In this document: one piece after another, positions 22,906 to 33,851 of the stretch
Layout: every line of letters begins with the position of its first letter
Numbering within the stretch: the first letter of the stretch is position 1
Assembly (NCBI RefSeq): GCF_019578655.1
Contig: NC_063258.1
Span: forward strand, 12,094,802 to 12,158,801
Length of the DNA stretch: 64,000 bases
Direction: 5' to 3'
Source of the DNA: Ricinus communis
Lineage: Eukaryota > Streptophyta > Magnoliopsida > Malpighiales > Euphorbiaceae
The notes under the pieces: model-generated
The model's input: the letters and a program-made list of their open reading frames with translations, nothing else
The model's database searches: none
Told to the model about the DNA's origin: nothing
Translations under genes and position numbers: made by a program

Positions 22906-23138
22906 CCCTATCTATAATCAAACTACATACCTTGTCTTGAACTTGGCATCTAGCGTGAAAGATGTTCCTTTGCTTGCATATTAAGAGCACGTCCTGTGAC
23001 AAAAAGCTCACCATTAGGCCCAATTTGCTCATCTATGTCACTTGCATCCTCAAGCTCGGGCATGCGTTCTTTATCATCATCACTATCACTCTGAATATCA
23101 CCATTCTATGTAGCCACCATTACATGCTTATTTAGACA
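22906..23138 (-). pseudogene. Gag tail and protease start, element D
   Basis: The minus strand contains an interrupted zinc knuckle ('CFKCLGQGHIAS', stop, then 'CLNKH'), an acidic linker, and 'QDKVCSLIID', the protease active-site approach, at about 22,945-22,918. The protease is then truncated by the deletion joining it to RT. Confidence 0.82.
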
Positions 23139-23867
23139 TTATGATGCAATATGTCCCTGCCCCAAACATTTAAAACACTTAATATCTCGAGATTTAGTAT
23201 TAGAAGTTTCAGGTTTACCTTGCGTATTAGTGTTGCCTAAATCTTCTCCATTCTTGCTAACATCTACTTTGGGCTTGGAAAAGCTCTTGTCACTATCTTT
23301 CCAATTTGCTTTCCATGTGGAAGTTGTATTTCTTGAATTGTACCTAATCATTTTACTCTTTAATTGCTTTTCAATCTTCATGGCTTTGTGTAGCATGTCC
23401 TCCATCTCAACATATTCTTGTAACTCAAACACATCAATAATGTTCTTGTTCAATCCACTCAAGAATCGTGCCATAGTTGTCTCTCTTTCCTCCTCTGTGT
23501 TGCCTCTTGTCATTGCAATTTCCATCTCCTTATAGTACTCCTCCACACTTTTAGATCCTTGTACCAATCTCTGTAGTAGATTGCATACATCTCTATAATA
23601 ATGTTGGGGTACAAATCTCTTCTTCATGACGATTTTCATCTCTTGCCAACTAATAATAGGTGCTTCTCTGTTTCTCCTCCTACTCAATAAAAACTGATCC
23701 CACCAAGTTGTACAAATGCGAAGAAATAAAATTATAGGCACCGATCTGATGCTTGGACAAATGCGAAGAAATAAAATTGTTGGTCGAGTATTGATATCAT
23801 CTTCAGAATAATCACGGACGAACCTTTGGAGGAAAGAAGGAACGACAAAAATTGAGGCACGCCCCAA
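23139..23867 (-). pseudogene. Chimeric frame: satellite-derived start fused to gag (element D)
   Basis: A continuous 242-codon minus-strand frame. Residues 1 to about 52 are translated satellite: 'RFVRDYSEDDINTR' in one recurrent satellite frame, then 'ILFLRICPSIRSVP' in the other, plus a short duplication. From 'TTWWDQFLLSRRRN' onward it is Retrotrans_gag: 'KKRFVPQHYYRDVCNLLQRL', 'SVEEYYKEMEIAMTRGNTEE', 'TTMARFLSGLNKN', and the first three ligands of the zinc knuckle at the end. The gag N-terminus, normally about 180 residues longer, is replaced by satellite sequence at about 23,705. The frame is probably fortuitous and has no promoter evidence. Gag homology itself is certain. Confidence 0.9.
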
Positions 23868-24417
23868 TATGCTGATTAAGGATTTCCACCATTGGGATCT
23901 CTATCATTCCATGTCCTCTAGGCATGACGACTCCTGATGATATAAGGATTGATGTAAGGAATTATAGGAACACAATTAACAAGCTTGATCGGTAGCATTA
24001 TGGTGTGACTTGATGATCTAGCAGGACGAGACACAAATCCACATGCATAACAGAGAAATCATGTTGCATTAGATTAATCCAAGCGGAAATGTGTGCATTT
24101 TGATGTTTGTGACGCATATAACTATCTAATTTGGGCCAGGGTTGTTATTAGGTATGCCCACATGAGTTTTCCCTTATTTTCGTTTTTCTGGCTTAGAAAA
24201 TTTTGGACTACAAGAGTTGTTGACCAGTCAACTCCTCTTTGTCTAGTATGACGGTTTTGTTTTATTTAAGGAGAATAAACACGACTATTGAGAGAAAGCT
24301 CATGGAAGCGGAAACCAGAGGCACTAATCCAATACTTGGACGAATGCAAAGAAAGAAAATTAGTTAATCGAGTATTGATATCATTCTTTGAATGATCACA
24401 AACAAATCTTATAGAGG
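23701..24417 (-). repeat. 1-kb satellite, reverse copies
   Basis: Reverse orientation relative to 13,776-16,535. Dyad GTTGACCAGTCAAC at 24,219-24,232. The copy after the dyad is of the deleted type ('ctctttgtctagtatgacgg' at about 24,235-24,254). It includes a small duplication around 23,690-23,780. It ends flush with an LTR beginning TGATATGG at 24,418. Confidence 0.85.
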
Positions 24418-25100
24418 TGATATGGACCAGCCTAGGAATAGGCCTAGAAAGCTTGAAGATGATGGATAAGAGTTGCTAGATCAAGGTTGGATAGAGAAAG
24501 CTAAGGATCTTGAAGAATATAGACATAAAGTAAGATCAAGTCTAATGGGCCAAGGATCCAAAAGCCTTGCCACAAGGCCCCATGACTACATCAAGACCTA
24601 AGAAGTATCAAGAGGCCTTAACAAAGCATATCCAAGGCTTAGCATTCCACATATAGGCAGATCAAGGAGATTATTTAAGACAAGATAGTGTGAATTGCAT
24701 CTATTTTAATATATTACAAGTCCAAGTTCAAGATGGGCAGTTCTACAAGCCACACTTAGGCTTTAGTTTAAGCTTATTATTTAGGCCTATTTAGCTTACA
24801 CTTAAATAAGGCCAATGCGCATGACTTGTTTTTAATTTAAGCTTTTCTTTAGTTGCTATAGGCGGCTACTTATGTGTTTTAGCTTATTTAGGAATTTTCT
24901 TTAGTTATCTTTTAATTAGGAAGATCATCTATATTCTTTTGAGATATGTTTCCTAAGCAAGCTAGGATTTAGATTTTTTGAGGCTTATAAAGCCTAAACA
25001 AATTTCTTAGTAGAATCAAATTTTATCAATAATAGTTCAAGTATTTTTCCTTTCAAAGTTGTTGCTTTGAACCTTGTGTTCTTAACGAATGCAATCAAAC
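24418..25100 (+). mobile_element. Gypsy LTR, truncated, with polyprotein tail
   Basis: Starts TGATATGGACC flush with satellite. 24,480-24,660 (+) aligns with the minus-strand tail at 33,319-33,513 (for example 'IEKAKDLEEY', 'HIQGL'-type end) but with stops. The body at 24,800-25,000 ('ttgctataggcggctactta') is shared with 33,000-33,130 in inverted orientation. Homology is lost near 25,100. The minus-strand frame at 24,994-25,320 is judged fortuitous. Confidence 0.75.
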
Positions 25101-25861
25101 TTATCAAATCATTTGAAAGTTCATCATTGAAATCTTGACACAATTGTGTTTCTATCTTCTTTGGCTTAGGTTTAGGATTACAAAAATTTTTGCTGACACT
25201 TCTCATAATAATCAGTAGTCCTTCTTTCCAACATTCTACCACAAGATTGATAAAGAAGATCTCAACGTCCTCTAGCAAACTCTTCTTGACAAAACATCTC
25301 TCGTACCAAAGTAAAGACATTTACCCTCGTCTTTCACTCAATTAGGCTTCTACCCTCTAATGAGCTCACCACTTGCCTTTTACCACTCAACCTCTATTCT
25401 TTGGCACTTTTAAAGGCTAAATTACCAAATACGAAACAACCAAAGTTGTATCAACTTAATAAACAACGAACCAAATTTAGGAAACACAAGAACACGAACT
25501 AAGAAAATGAAACTAGACTTAATGAACAAGATTAAGCCTAAACACAATAAAACACACAAGCATAAGATGAGCTAACGAAAAACTAAGCTTGATGAGTGAA
25601 TTAAATAAAAAGGACATATTTGGTTTTTATAGAATAAAGGATGTATTTAACACTTAAGAAACAAAGGGAACAAATGTATTAGACTCCAAAAATGGCAAAG
25701 AATATGAACTAAATAAGTAAAGTACTCTAGACAAGAAAAAAATCACAATTTTTTTTCTTGACAGTAAAGAAAATGAATCAACTAAAATAATAAAGGATAC
25801 GTACTTGATTCATGAGTCAAAAATCTGATACTGAATGATACGAACGTGCTAACTTGTCCCC
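25101..25861. other. Unassigned, possibly LTR-like
   Basis: AT-rich, with no recognisable protein. On the minus strand a TATAAAAA motif occurs near 25,640 and 'cgtatcattcagtatcaga' near 25,840, which could be remnants of an LTR, but no termini or second copy were found. Confidence 0.35.
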
Positions 25862-26109
25862 CGGTTGGGCTTTAGTTTAAGCTTGTTATTTGGGGCCTAT
25901 TTATCTTAGTTGAATTAGGTTTCCTCGTTGAATTAAGATTCCTTTCCTTGCTTGATCTCCTAACATCATAAGGACTCCTTATCGGATTAGGATTGCTAGT
26001 TGATTTAGGACTCCTTGTTAGATTAGGCTTACTTGAGCTAGTAGGATTTGCATCATCAAGACTCCTTGTTGGAATAAGATTTGTTGTGTTAGTTTTGTTT
26101 GTATCATAT
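25862..26109 (-). mobile_element. LTR fragment with Thr/Arg/Ser/Pro repeat tail
   Basis: The minus strand reads 'NLIPTRSLDDANPTSSSKPN' followed by more NP-x-x-(T/I)RSP units and 'KPNSTK', colinear with 34,990-35,230 (+). The right end corresponds to the TGATATGA start of that LTR with small changes. The left end, 25,862-25,912, resembles the LTR body at 24,765-24,790. Confidence 0.7.
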
Positions 26110-26217
26110 ATCCACACACGTAAGAGAGAAATCATGCTGCCTTCGATTTATCCAACCGGGAATGAGCGCATTTTTTGATGTTTAGGAGGCATATAATGAA
26201 CTAAATTGGGCTGGAGT
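26110..26217 (-). repeat. Satellite fragment, reverse
   Basis: About 108 bases corresponding to the 'cacgcgtaagggagaaatcatg ... gaagtaatttggg' part of the repeat. It switches abruptly to forward orientation at about 26,218. Confidence 0.75.
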
Positions 26218-27600
26218 GCTCCATAAGAAGAAGAAACTACAATGTAAATATGAATAAATAAATAAAAGAAAAGAAGAATAAAGCAAAGTCAAATCAAAAA
26301 CCGGAGAGGAGTTAGCTAGTCAACAACTCTTGTAGTCCTAGATTTTATGAGCCAGCTTAACGAAAATAAGAAAAAATTCGCATGGACCTATTAATAACAC
26401 GCTGGCCCAAATTACTTCATTACATATGTCCTAAACATCAAAACGCACGCATTTCCACTTGGATTAATCAAAAGCAACATGGTCTCTCCTTTGCTCTCGT
26501 GAATTTGGGTCTCGGCTTGCTTGATCATCAAGTCACGACCCAATGCCACAAGTCAATCTTGGCAATTGTGTTCCCCATGATGCCTACATGAATAAGGAAT
26601 GATAGAGATCCTAATGGTGCAAATCCTGAATCAGAATATTTATGCATGCCTCGATTCTCGGTGTTCCCTCTTTCCTCTAAAAGATTCATTTGTGATCATT
26701 CAGAGAATGATATCAATACTCAATCAACTAATTTTCTATCTTCACATTTATCTAAGCATTAGATCAGTGCCTATGATTGCCACTTCCATGCGCTTTAACT
26801 CAACACTCAAGTTTACGGTGCCAAATAAAACCAAACCATTATACTAAACATAGATTAGAAAGAGATGAACAAACGAAACGAATAAATGAGAATATAGGTA
26901 TGATTTTGTATCCGATAAGGAAAAAAACCCTAAGTTCTTTATTCTCTTCCATGACTAAGCATAAGGATTGAATCAAATTGATTTAAACACAAGGGTAGAT
27001 AAAGAACCTAAAAGAAAGGAAGGACGTGAGCAATAAGTCTAGGTAGTGCGAGTCTCCATAAGTCTGAAAAAGTCTTGAAAGAACCCATAACTTATTTCTC
27101 CACAAGGTAGAAAATTAAAATAATATGCTCACTAGCCTCAAATATTCAGCTACATACCATATTTATAGTGCAAAAGCCCTCATTCTATAAGAGATAGAAA
27201 CTAGAAACTAAATATGAATAAATAAATAAAGAAAGATGAATAAACTAAAGTCAAATCAAGAACCAATAGAGAGTTGATTGGCCAACAACTCTTGATAGCC
27301 TTAACTTTTATGAGCCAACTTAATAAAAATAAGAGAAAATTCTTATGGGCATACCTAATAATACTCGAACCCAATTTACTTCATTATATGTCTCACAAAC
27401 ATCAAAACATGTGCATTCCTGCATGTATTAATTGAAAGCAGCATGATTTCTCCCTTGTGTGTATGGATTTATGTCTTGTGCTACTTAATCATCAAGTCAC
27501 TCCTCAATGCCACCGGTCAAGTTTGTCAATTGCATTCCATAATTCCTTAATGAAAACAAGGGAAAAGTCATGTGGCCGTACCTAATAACACTCCAGCCCA
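26218..27600 (+). repeat. 1-kb satellite block, forward
   Basis: Decayed dyads at 26,311 (GTTAGCTAGTCAAC) and 27,273 (GTTGATTGGCCAAC), 0.96 kb apart. It includes a short-form junction at about 27,549 where 'attccttaa' is joined to 'tgaaaacaaggg'. It ends at an inversion junction near 27,600 that recurs at 45,683. Confidence 0.85.
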
Positions 27601-30517
27601 AGACTTATCACTCGCGTCCTTCCTTTCTCTTGTATGCTTCGTCTACCCTTGTGTTTAAGTCAATTCCATTTGATCCTTAAGCTTAGAAGTATGAAAGAGA
27701 ACAAAGAACTTATGAATGCTTTCCTTACCATATCAAAAATTCTACCAATGTTCTTATTTTATTCGTTTCTTTTGTGCCTCTCTTTATAATCTCTGTCTAT
27801 TATGATGGTTTGGTTTTATTTAGGGTGCATAAACATGAGTGTTGAGTTAAAGCACGTGAAAGTGACAATTATAGGCACAAATCCCATGCTTGAACGAATG
27901 CAAAGGAAGAAAATTAGTAGATCGATTATTGATATCATTTTCCAAATGATCGCGAACGAATCTTCTGGACAAAAGAGGGAAGAATAAGAATCAAGGGAGG
28001 TCCCAATATTTTAATTCAGGATTTCCACTATGAAGATCTCCATTATTTCCTTATTCCTCTAGGCACAAGGACTCTTGATGACACAAGGATTGGCTTAAGG
28101 AGTCATGGGAATGCAATTGACAAGCTTAACCGATGGCATTGGGACTTAGCTTGATGACCAAGCAGAATGAGACATAAATCCAAATAAGGGAGAAATCATG
28201 TAGTTTTCGATTAATCCAAGGGTAATACAAGCGGGAATTCACACATTTTGATGTTTGGGACATATATAATGAAGTAATTTGGGTCGAAGTGTTATTAGGT
28301 AGGCCCATGCGAATTTCCCCTTGTTTTCTTTAACTTAGCTCATAAAATTTAGGACTACGAGAGTTGTTGCCCTATTAACTCCTCTCTAATTCTGAATTTG
28401 AGTGTAGTTTATTCATAATTCTTTATTTATTCATTCATATTTAGCTTCTAATTTCTTCTTCTTATAGAATGAGGGCTTTCGCATTATAAGTACCGCATGC
28501 AACCGAATACTTGAGGCTAGTAAGCATATTATTTTTCTTTTCTACATTGCCAGAAATCAAGTTAAGGGTTCTTTCAAGAACTTTAGCGAGTTATCTAGAC
28601 TCATGCTAATGAACATATACTTATTGCTCATGTCCTTCCTTTTTGCGTTCTTTGTCTACCCTTAGTTTTAAATCAACTAGATTTGATCCTTATGCTTGGC
28701 CGTATGGAAGAGAACAAATAACTTGCAATTTCTTTCCATATTGGATCTGAAATCCTACGTATTCTTTTTCTTTGTTCGTCTCTTTCTAATCTTTGTCTAG
28801 TACGATTGTTTGGCTTTATTTGGCAAGCATAAACACAAGTGTTGAGTAAAAGCATGTGAAAGCGGCAATCATAAGCACTGATCCAATGCTTGGACAAATT
28901 TGAAGAAAGAAAATTAGTTGATCAAGTATTGATATCAATCTCTGAATGATCACATACAATTCTTTTGGAGAAAAGAGGGAACCGAGAATCGAGGCACGCC
29001 CAATTATTTCGATTGAAGATTTACACCATTGGGATCCCCATCATTCCTTCTTCTTGTCAGCACGAGGACTCATAATGACACAAGGATTGGCATAAGGAAT
29101 CATAGGAATGTAATTGACAAGCTTGACTAGTAGCATTTGGGCTTAGCTTCATGACCAAGCAGGATGAGACGTAAATCGACACGCTTAAGGGAGAAATGAT
29201 ATTATTTTTAATTAATTCAAGCGTAATACAAGTGCGAATGTGAGTGTTTTAATATTTAGTATGCATATAATGAAGTAATTTGGGTCGTAGTGTTATTAGG
29301 TATGCCCATGTGAATTTTCCCTTGTTTTCATTATGCTAGCTCATAAAATTTGGGACTACGAGAGTTGTTGACAAGTCAACTCCTCTTTAGTTCTTGATTT
29401 GTCTTTGATTTATTAATCTTTCATTATTTATTTATTCATATTTGGCTTCTAATTTCATCTTCTTATAGAATAAAGGCTTTCAAATAAGAAAAACCACATG
29501 CAACGGAATACTTGAGGCAGGTTAGTATATTATTTTAGTTTCTACCTTTTGAAAAATCAAGTTATGAGTTCTTTTAAGAACTTTGCAAACTTATCTAGAC
29601 TCGTGCTAGCAATCATAGGCTTATTGCTCACGTCTTTTCATTCTTTTGTTATTTTTTTGTCTTCCCTTGTGTTTAAATGAATTCAATTTCATCCTGACTC
29701 TTAGCCATATGGAAAAGAATAAAGAACTTGTGATTTCTTTCCTTATTGGATCCAAAAGCCTACCTATTTTCTTCTTTTGTTCATTTCTTTTGTGCCTCTC
29801 TTTCTAGTGTATGTATAGAAGATGAATGATCGCAAACGAATCTCTTGGAGGAAAGAGGGAACACCGAAAATCGAGGCACACCCAAATACTCTGATTAAGG
29901 ACCTGAAGCAGTGGGATCTTTATCGTTCCTTATTCCTCTTGGCACAAAGACCTAATAACACAAGGAATGGCATAAGGAATCATGGAAACACAATTAACAA
30001 GCTTGACCGATGGCATTGAGGCTTAGCTTGATGATCAAGCAAGATGAGACATAAATAATGTTGTAATTTGGGTGGAGTTTTATTAGGTAGGTGCAAGCGA
30101 ATTTCCCCTTATTTTTGTTAAGCATGCTCATAAAATTTGGGACTTTGAGAGTTGTTGACTAGTTAACTCCTTTATGGTTCATGATTTAACTTTAGTTTAT
30201 CCATTGTTCTTTATTTATATATTCATATTTACCTTATAGTTTCTTCTTCTTATGGAATAAGGGCTTCCACACTATAGAAATTGCACGCAACTAAATACTT
30301 GAGGCTAATGAGCAGATTATTTCAGTTTTCTACCTTACACGAAATCAAGTTATGGGCTCTTTCAAGAACTTTGTGGACTTATCAACATTCACACTAGCGA
30401 GCATAGACTTATTGCTCACGTCCTTCCTTTCTTTTATGTTCTTTGTCTACCCTTGTGTTTAAATCATTTTGATTTCATGCTTATGCTTAGCCGTATGGAA
30501 GAGAACAAAGAACTTGT
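27601..30517 (-). repeat. 1-kb satellite block, reverse
   Basis: Dyads at 28,366 (decayed), 29,367 (GTTGACAAGTCAAC) and 30,154 (GTTGACTAGTTAAC). The first spacing is 1,001 bp, one full monomer. TATA-like motifs read on the plus strand at about 28,488 and 30,275, each followed by GCATGCAAC- or GCACGCAAC-like sequence. It ends flush with the LTR at 30,518. Confidence 0.88.
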
Positions 30518-31438
30518 TGATGCGAATCATAATACCAAGCTCTAAGACTAGAGTCATGATCCAAGCACAACCATAGGGTTGAATCTTACACCAAGCTTAA
30601 CGGACCCTTTACATATTCAAAATGGGCCAATTACAAGATCTAAGGCCAAATGCATGAAGGAAGCTCTTAATGGACTCATTCAAGAGATTTGGGCCAAAGA
30701 TATATTAACCTATGGAGATTTAGATTTAATTAAGGCTTCTAGCCTTGCTAATTTAATTCAATATGATGGGCTTGAAGAAGCCAGGCATGGGCCGAATATA
30801 TGTGCACAAGGAGGATATCCTAATACTTGAAGAGGAAATAAGGGAAACACCACGTTACCTTCCTATTTAGTTAAAGGGGCATGCTTCTTCAAATAGGAAG
30901 TATGGGAGGCACATTTTGGCTTCCTCTTTTGCCAAATTGGCGTGTTCTTCATTAAGGAATAAGGAGGCAGCCGCTGACTTTATTGTTTAGGAAGTTTTGC
31001 TTAATTGTTTAGTCAATTCTTATTTAGTAAAGATGGACTATTCCTTATTCTATTATTTAGGAAACTCTTATTTAGCATTTCTTTTAGACAATTCCTAATT
31101 AGTTTATTTTCCTTATGCTATTTAGGTGTTAGATTTATTTCTTTCACTATATAAACTAAGTGTAGCTGCATTATTCAAGGTTAATGAATATATTGAGTTA
31201 AACATATTTGTGAGAGTTATTCTTACTTGGTTCTTTGGAAGAACTTTGACTGATCGAGAACTTATTCTTGTGGCATTCAAGCAAAGACTTATCATTCACC
31301 TTCTACCCTTACCGTCAATAATCTTTCTTATTCCAAGCTTCAAGTTAAAAGTTATCTTTGGTCAAAATTCATCAAAGATCAAATTTGGCTTTCTTGGGAT
31401 TCTAATTCCAATTCTACGTGTTGGGTCTTCTCACATCA
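30518..31438 (+). mobile_element. Complete gypsy LTR with polyprotein tail (element F)
   Basis: 921 bp from TGATGCG to ...CACATCA, beginning flush after satellite and followed 2 bases later by a primer-binding site. 30,579-30,830 (+) encodes 'GPITRSKAKCMKEALNGLIQ' plus 'EIWAKD', the gypsy polyprotein C-terminus, inside the LTR. A 'TATATAAACTAAG' promoter-like motif occurs at about 31,140-31,155. The frame at 31,126-31,443 has no family match and is probably chance. Confidence 0.85.
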
Positions 31439-31440
31439 TT

Positions 31441-31452
31441 TGATATCAGAGC
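31441..31452 (+). promoter_or_regulatory. Primer-binding site (initiator tRNA-Met type), element F
   Basis: TGATATCAGAGC, one mismatch to TGGTATCAGAGC, 2 bases after the LTR terminus. Confidence 0.88.
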
Positions 31453-32219
31453 TAAGTCTCTAAATCTATTCTATTTATCCTTTACTTTATTATTTTGTTT
31501 TGTTTATTATTTTTCCTACCTTTTCCTTTATTCTTTTTACCTTAACTGAAATTTCTTGTTGATTTTTCTTGAAGGCTAAAAGTTTACGTGAATAAATTTC
31601 TATCCTAAAGTTGTTTATTTTGCTTAATTATTTACTTTTGTTACTTATTGTATGTTCTTATTGAAGTATAAAATAAGAAAATTCAAAAAGAAAGAAGACA
31701 AAAAGAAAATAAAGAGAAGAAAGAGAAAAGAAGAAAAGAAAATAAAGGCACACACTTAGGCAGATCAAGTTTGTTTACAATTTTATTTTTTTGAGCATTC
31801 GGCATAATTTGTTTTCTTGATCAATTGTATTACTTTCACCTTTACTTCATTCATACATTCGAAGATTACACATCTATTGATATTTATTCTTTTGATCAAA
31901 ACTTGTCACCTTTTAGCCTAGACAAATACTTGTCTCTTGTAATCCATTCTTTTTTTCCAAACGCCATACTCTAGAATTGATATACGAGTGTTGATATTGT
32001 CCTTTTCGATACTACACGACTTGTTTGTGATTTGAGTCTGTGAATTTAGCTAAAGAACTAAAAGCGAGGATTAAGAACGGTAAAAGGCAAGAGAGTTGAG
32101 AACAAAAGAGGGAAAGAGCCAAATTTAGTGAAATACGAGTGTTTAAACTATTTTTGAGTGTAAACTAGCAAGGGAGTGGGTGAGATTTTATTTTGATCTT
32201 TGTTTTGCATATTTGAATC
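31453..32219 (+). other. Leader of element F
   Basis: About 770 bases, T-rich then a purine-rich (GAAA-type) run at 31,675-31,750. No gene. It parallels the leader of element C. Confidence 0.7.
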
Positions 32220-32585
32220 ATGTTTCAAAGTACGGATAAATGGAACTTGAATGATGAGCCGCGAGAGGTGGATCTCAAACTCTATATGAAATCCATTCAA
32301 GGGACCTTAAAATTCCTAAATCTAAGGTTTAACAACATGGATGAAAGACTTGAGCGGGTGGAGTCAAATTTCCAAAGAGGATAGCCTAGGCGTTTCAACA
32401 ATAATCAAAGGAAGTCAAGGCATACAGATCATTATGAGGATGACTACAAAGAAGAGGAGCGAAGTTCTAACTTGGTTTGGAATAGATTTGGGAGAGGTTG
32501 TGGAGGATGAGATGAAAGAGGACCTAGAAGGCAAGATGGAAACTTGAGGAATATTGAAATGGAAATCCTTTCATTTCAAGGCAGG
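32220..32585 (+). pseudogene. Truncated gag of element F
   Basis: The frame from ATG at 32,220 ('MFQSTDKWNLNDEPREVDLK') continues through a TAG at 32,382-32,384 and a TGA near 32,510 to 'NIEMEILSFQGRND', which aligns with 'INMKIPSFQGKNDPD' of the element C gag. Immediately after 'GRND' the sequence becomes reverse satellite ('attggaatttccatcattc'). The C-terminal two-thirds of Gag and all of pol are missing. The Lys/Arg-rich middle (32,395-32,500) is typical of the region between the Gag coiled coil and the Retrotrans_gag core. Confidence 0.82.
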
Positions 32586-32670
32586 AATGACCATTGGAAT
32601 TTCCATCATTCTTTATTCCTCTAGGCACGATGACTTCTGATGACACAAGGATTGACATAAGGAATCATAG
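32586..32670 (-). repeat. Satellite fragment, reverse
   Basis: 85 bases from 'ttggaatttccatcattc' to 'aaggaatcatag', bounded by the gag remnant on the left and an LTR terminus on the right. Confidence 0.85.
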
Positions 32671-33851
32671 TGATAAGAAACCTCTAGGGATTGAAACCAT
32701 GAAGCCTTTGGTTATATGAAACTGTGATTTACAAGCTAGAAAACCCCTTAGCAATTCAATATACTCGCCCAAGGAAAGCTAAGAATAAATAGAAAGAGAT
32801 GATCTTTAGATTAAAACCTAAAGGAAACTAAGGCCTATAAGCCCAAATCTATGGACGGCACAAAGGATAGATTAATTCCTTTGATAAGTTTGATTGCATT
32901 CATTCAAGAATACAAGGTTCAAAGCAACAAATTTGAAAGGATACTTGAAATATTATTGATAAGTTGAAATCTACCAAGAAATTCGTTTTAGGCTTTATAA
33001 GCCTCAAAAAACCCTAATCCTAGCTTGCTTAGGAAACATATCTCAAAAGGATAGAGATAATCTTCCTAATTAAAAGATAACTAAAAATAATTCCTAATTA
33101 AGCTAAAGCACATAAGTAGCTGCCCATAGCAACTAAAGAAAATCTTAATCTAAAAAAAAAATGCATATGGGCCTTATTTAAGTGTAAGCTAAATATGCCA
33201 AAATAATAAGCTTAAACTAAAGCCCAACTGTGGCTTGTAGAACTAGCCCATCCTGAGCTTGGACTTGTAATATATTAAAAGAGATGTGATCCACACTATC
33301 TTGTCTCAAATAATCTCCTTAGTCTGCCCACATGTGGAATGCTAATCCTTGGATATGCTTTGTTAAGGCCTTTTGATACTTCTTAGCTCTTGATCTAGTA
33401 ATAAGGCCTTGTGGCAAGGCTTTTGGATCCTTGACCCATTGGACTTGATCTTGCTCTCTATGTCCATATTCTTCAAGATCCTTAGCTTTTTCTATCCGGC
33501 CTTGATCTGGCAATTCTTACCCATCATCTTCAAGCTTTCAATGCCCTTTCCTAGGCTGGTTGAAAAGAACATGGCTAACTTGTGCCAAACCCCTATTCAA
33601 TGTTGATGTCTTTACCAAGGATCATTCACCTAATCAAGCAAAGAATTTAACTCCTAACAAGACCCTAAAATAATTTGTACTTATGAACCTTAATTATAAA
33701 GAATTAAAGGCTATTTAATACAAAAAAAGTTTAGATTAAACTACATTTGTAAAATACTAAGCCTTTACTTGATAAATTCACCAAGTTTATAAAGAACAAA
33801 AAGAAGAGAATTTAACTCCAAAATAATAAAGATTCAACAACTCCCTTTATA
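32671..33851 (-). mobile_element. Gypsy LTR with polyprotein tail (family of 24,418)
   Basis: Minus strand from about 33,851 (TATAAAGGGAG; the equivalent start at 60,297 reads TGTAAAGGGAG) to 32,671 (...GGTTTCTTATCA), about 1.18 kb. Within it 33,513-33,319 minus reads 'LPQGLITRSRAKKYQKALTK'. The body is the inverted counterpart of 24,480-25,080. The flanking satellite is reverse on the left and forward on the right, and the flanking pentamers (CATAG, GGAGT) do not match, so this is not a simple insertion. Confidence 0.75.

Noticed and set aside
24994..25320. 108-codon minus-strand frame as a gene
   Set aside because: Overlaps the end of an LTR fragment. No motif or second copy, and nothing suggests a promoter or start context.
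31126..31443. 105-codon plus-strand frame as a gene
   Set aside because: It crosses the LTR 3' terminus and reads LTR sequence. It is hydrophobic only because of T-rich DNA.
31675..31750. Polypurine tract marking a 3' LTR
   Set aside because: It lies in the leader after a primer-binding site with no LTR start following, so it is a purine-rich low-complexity run.
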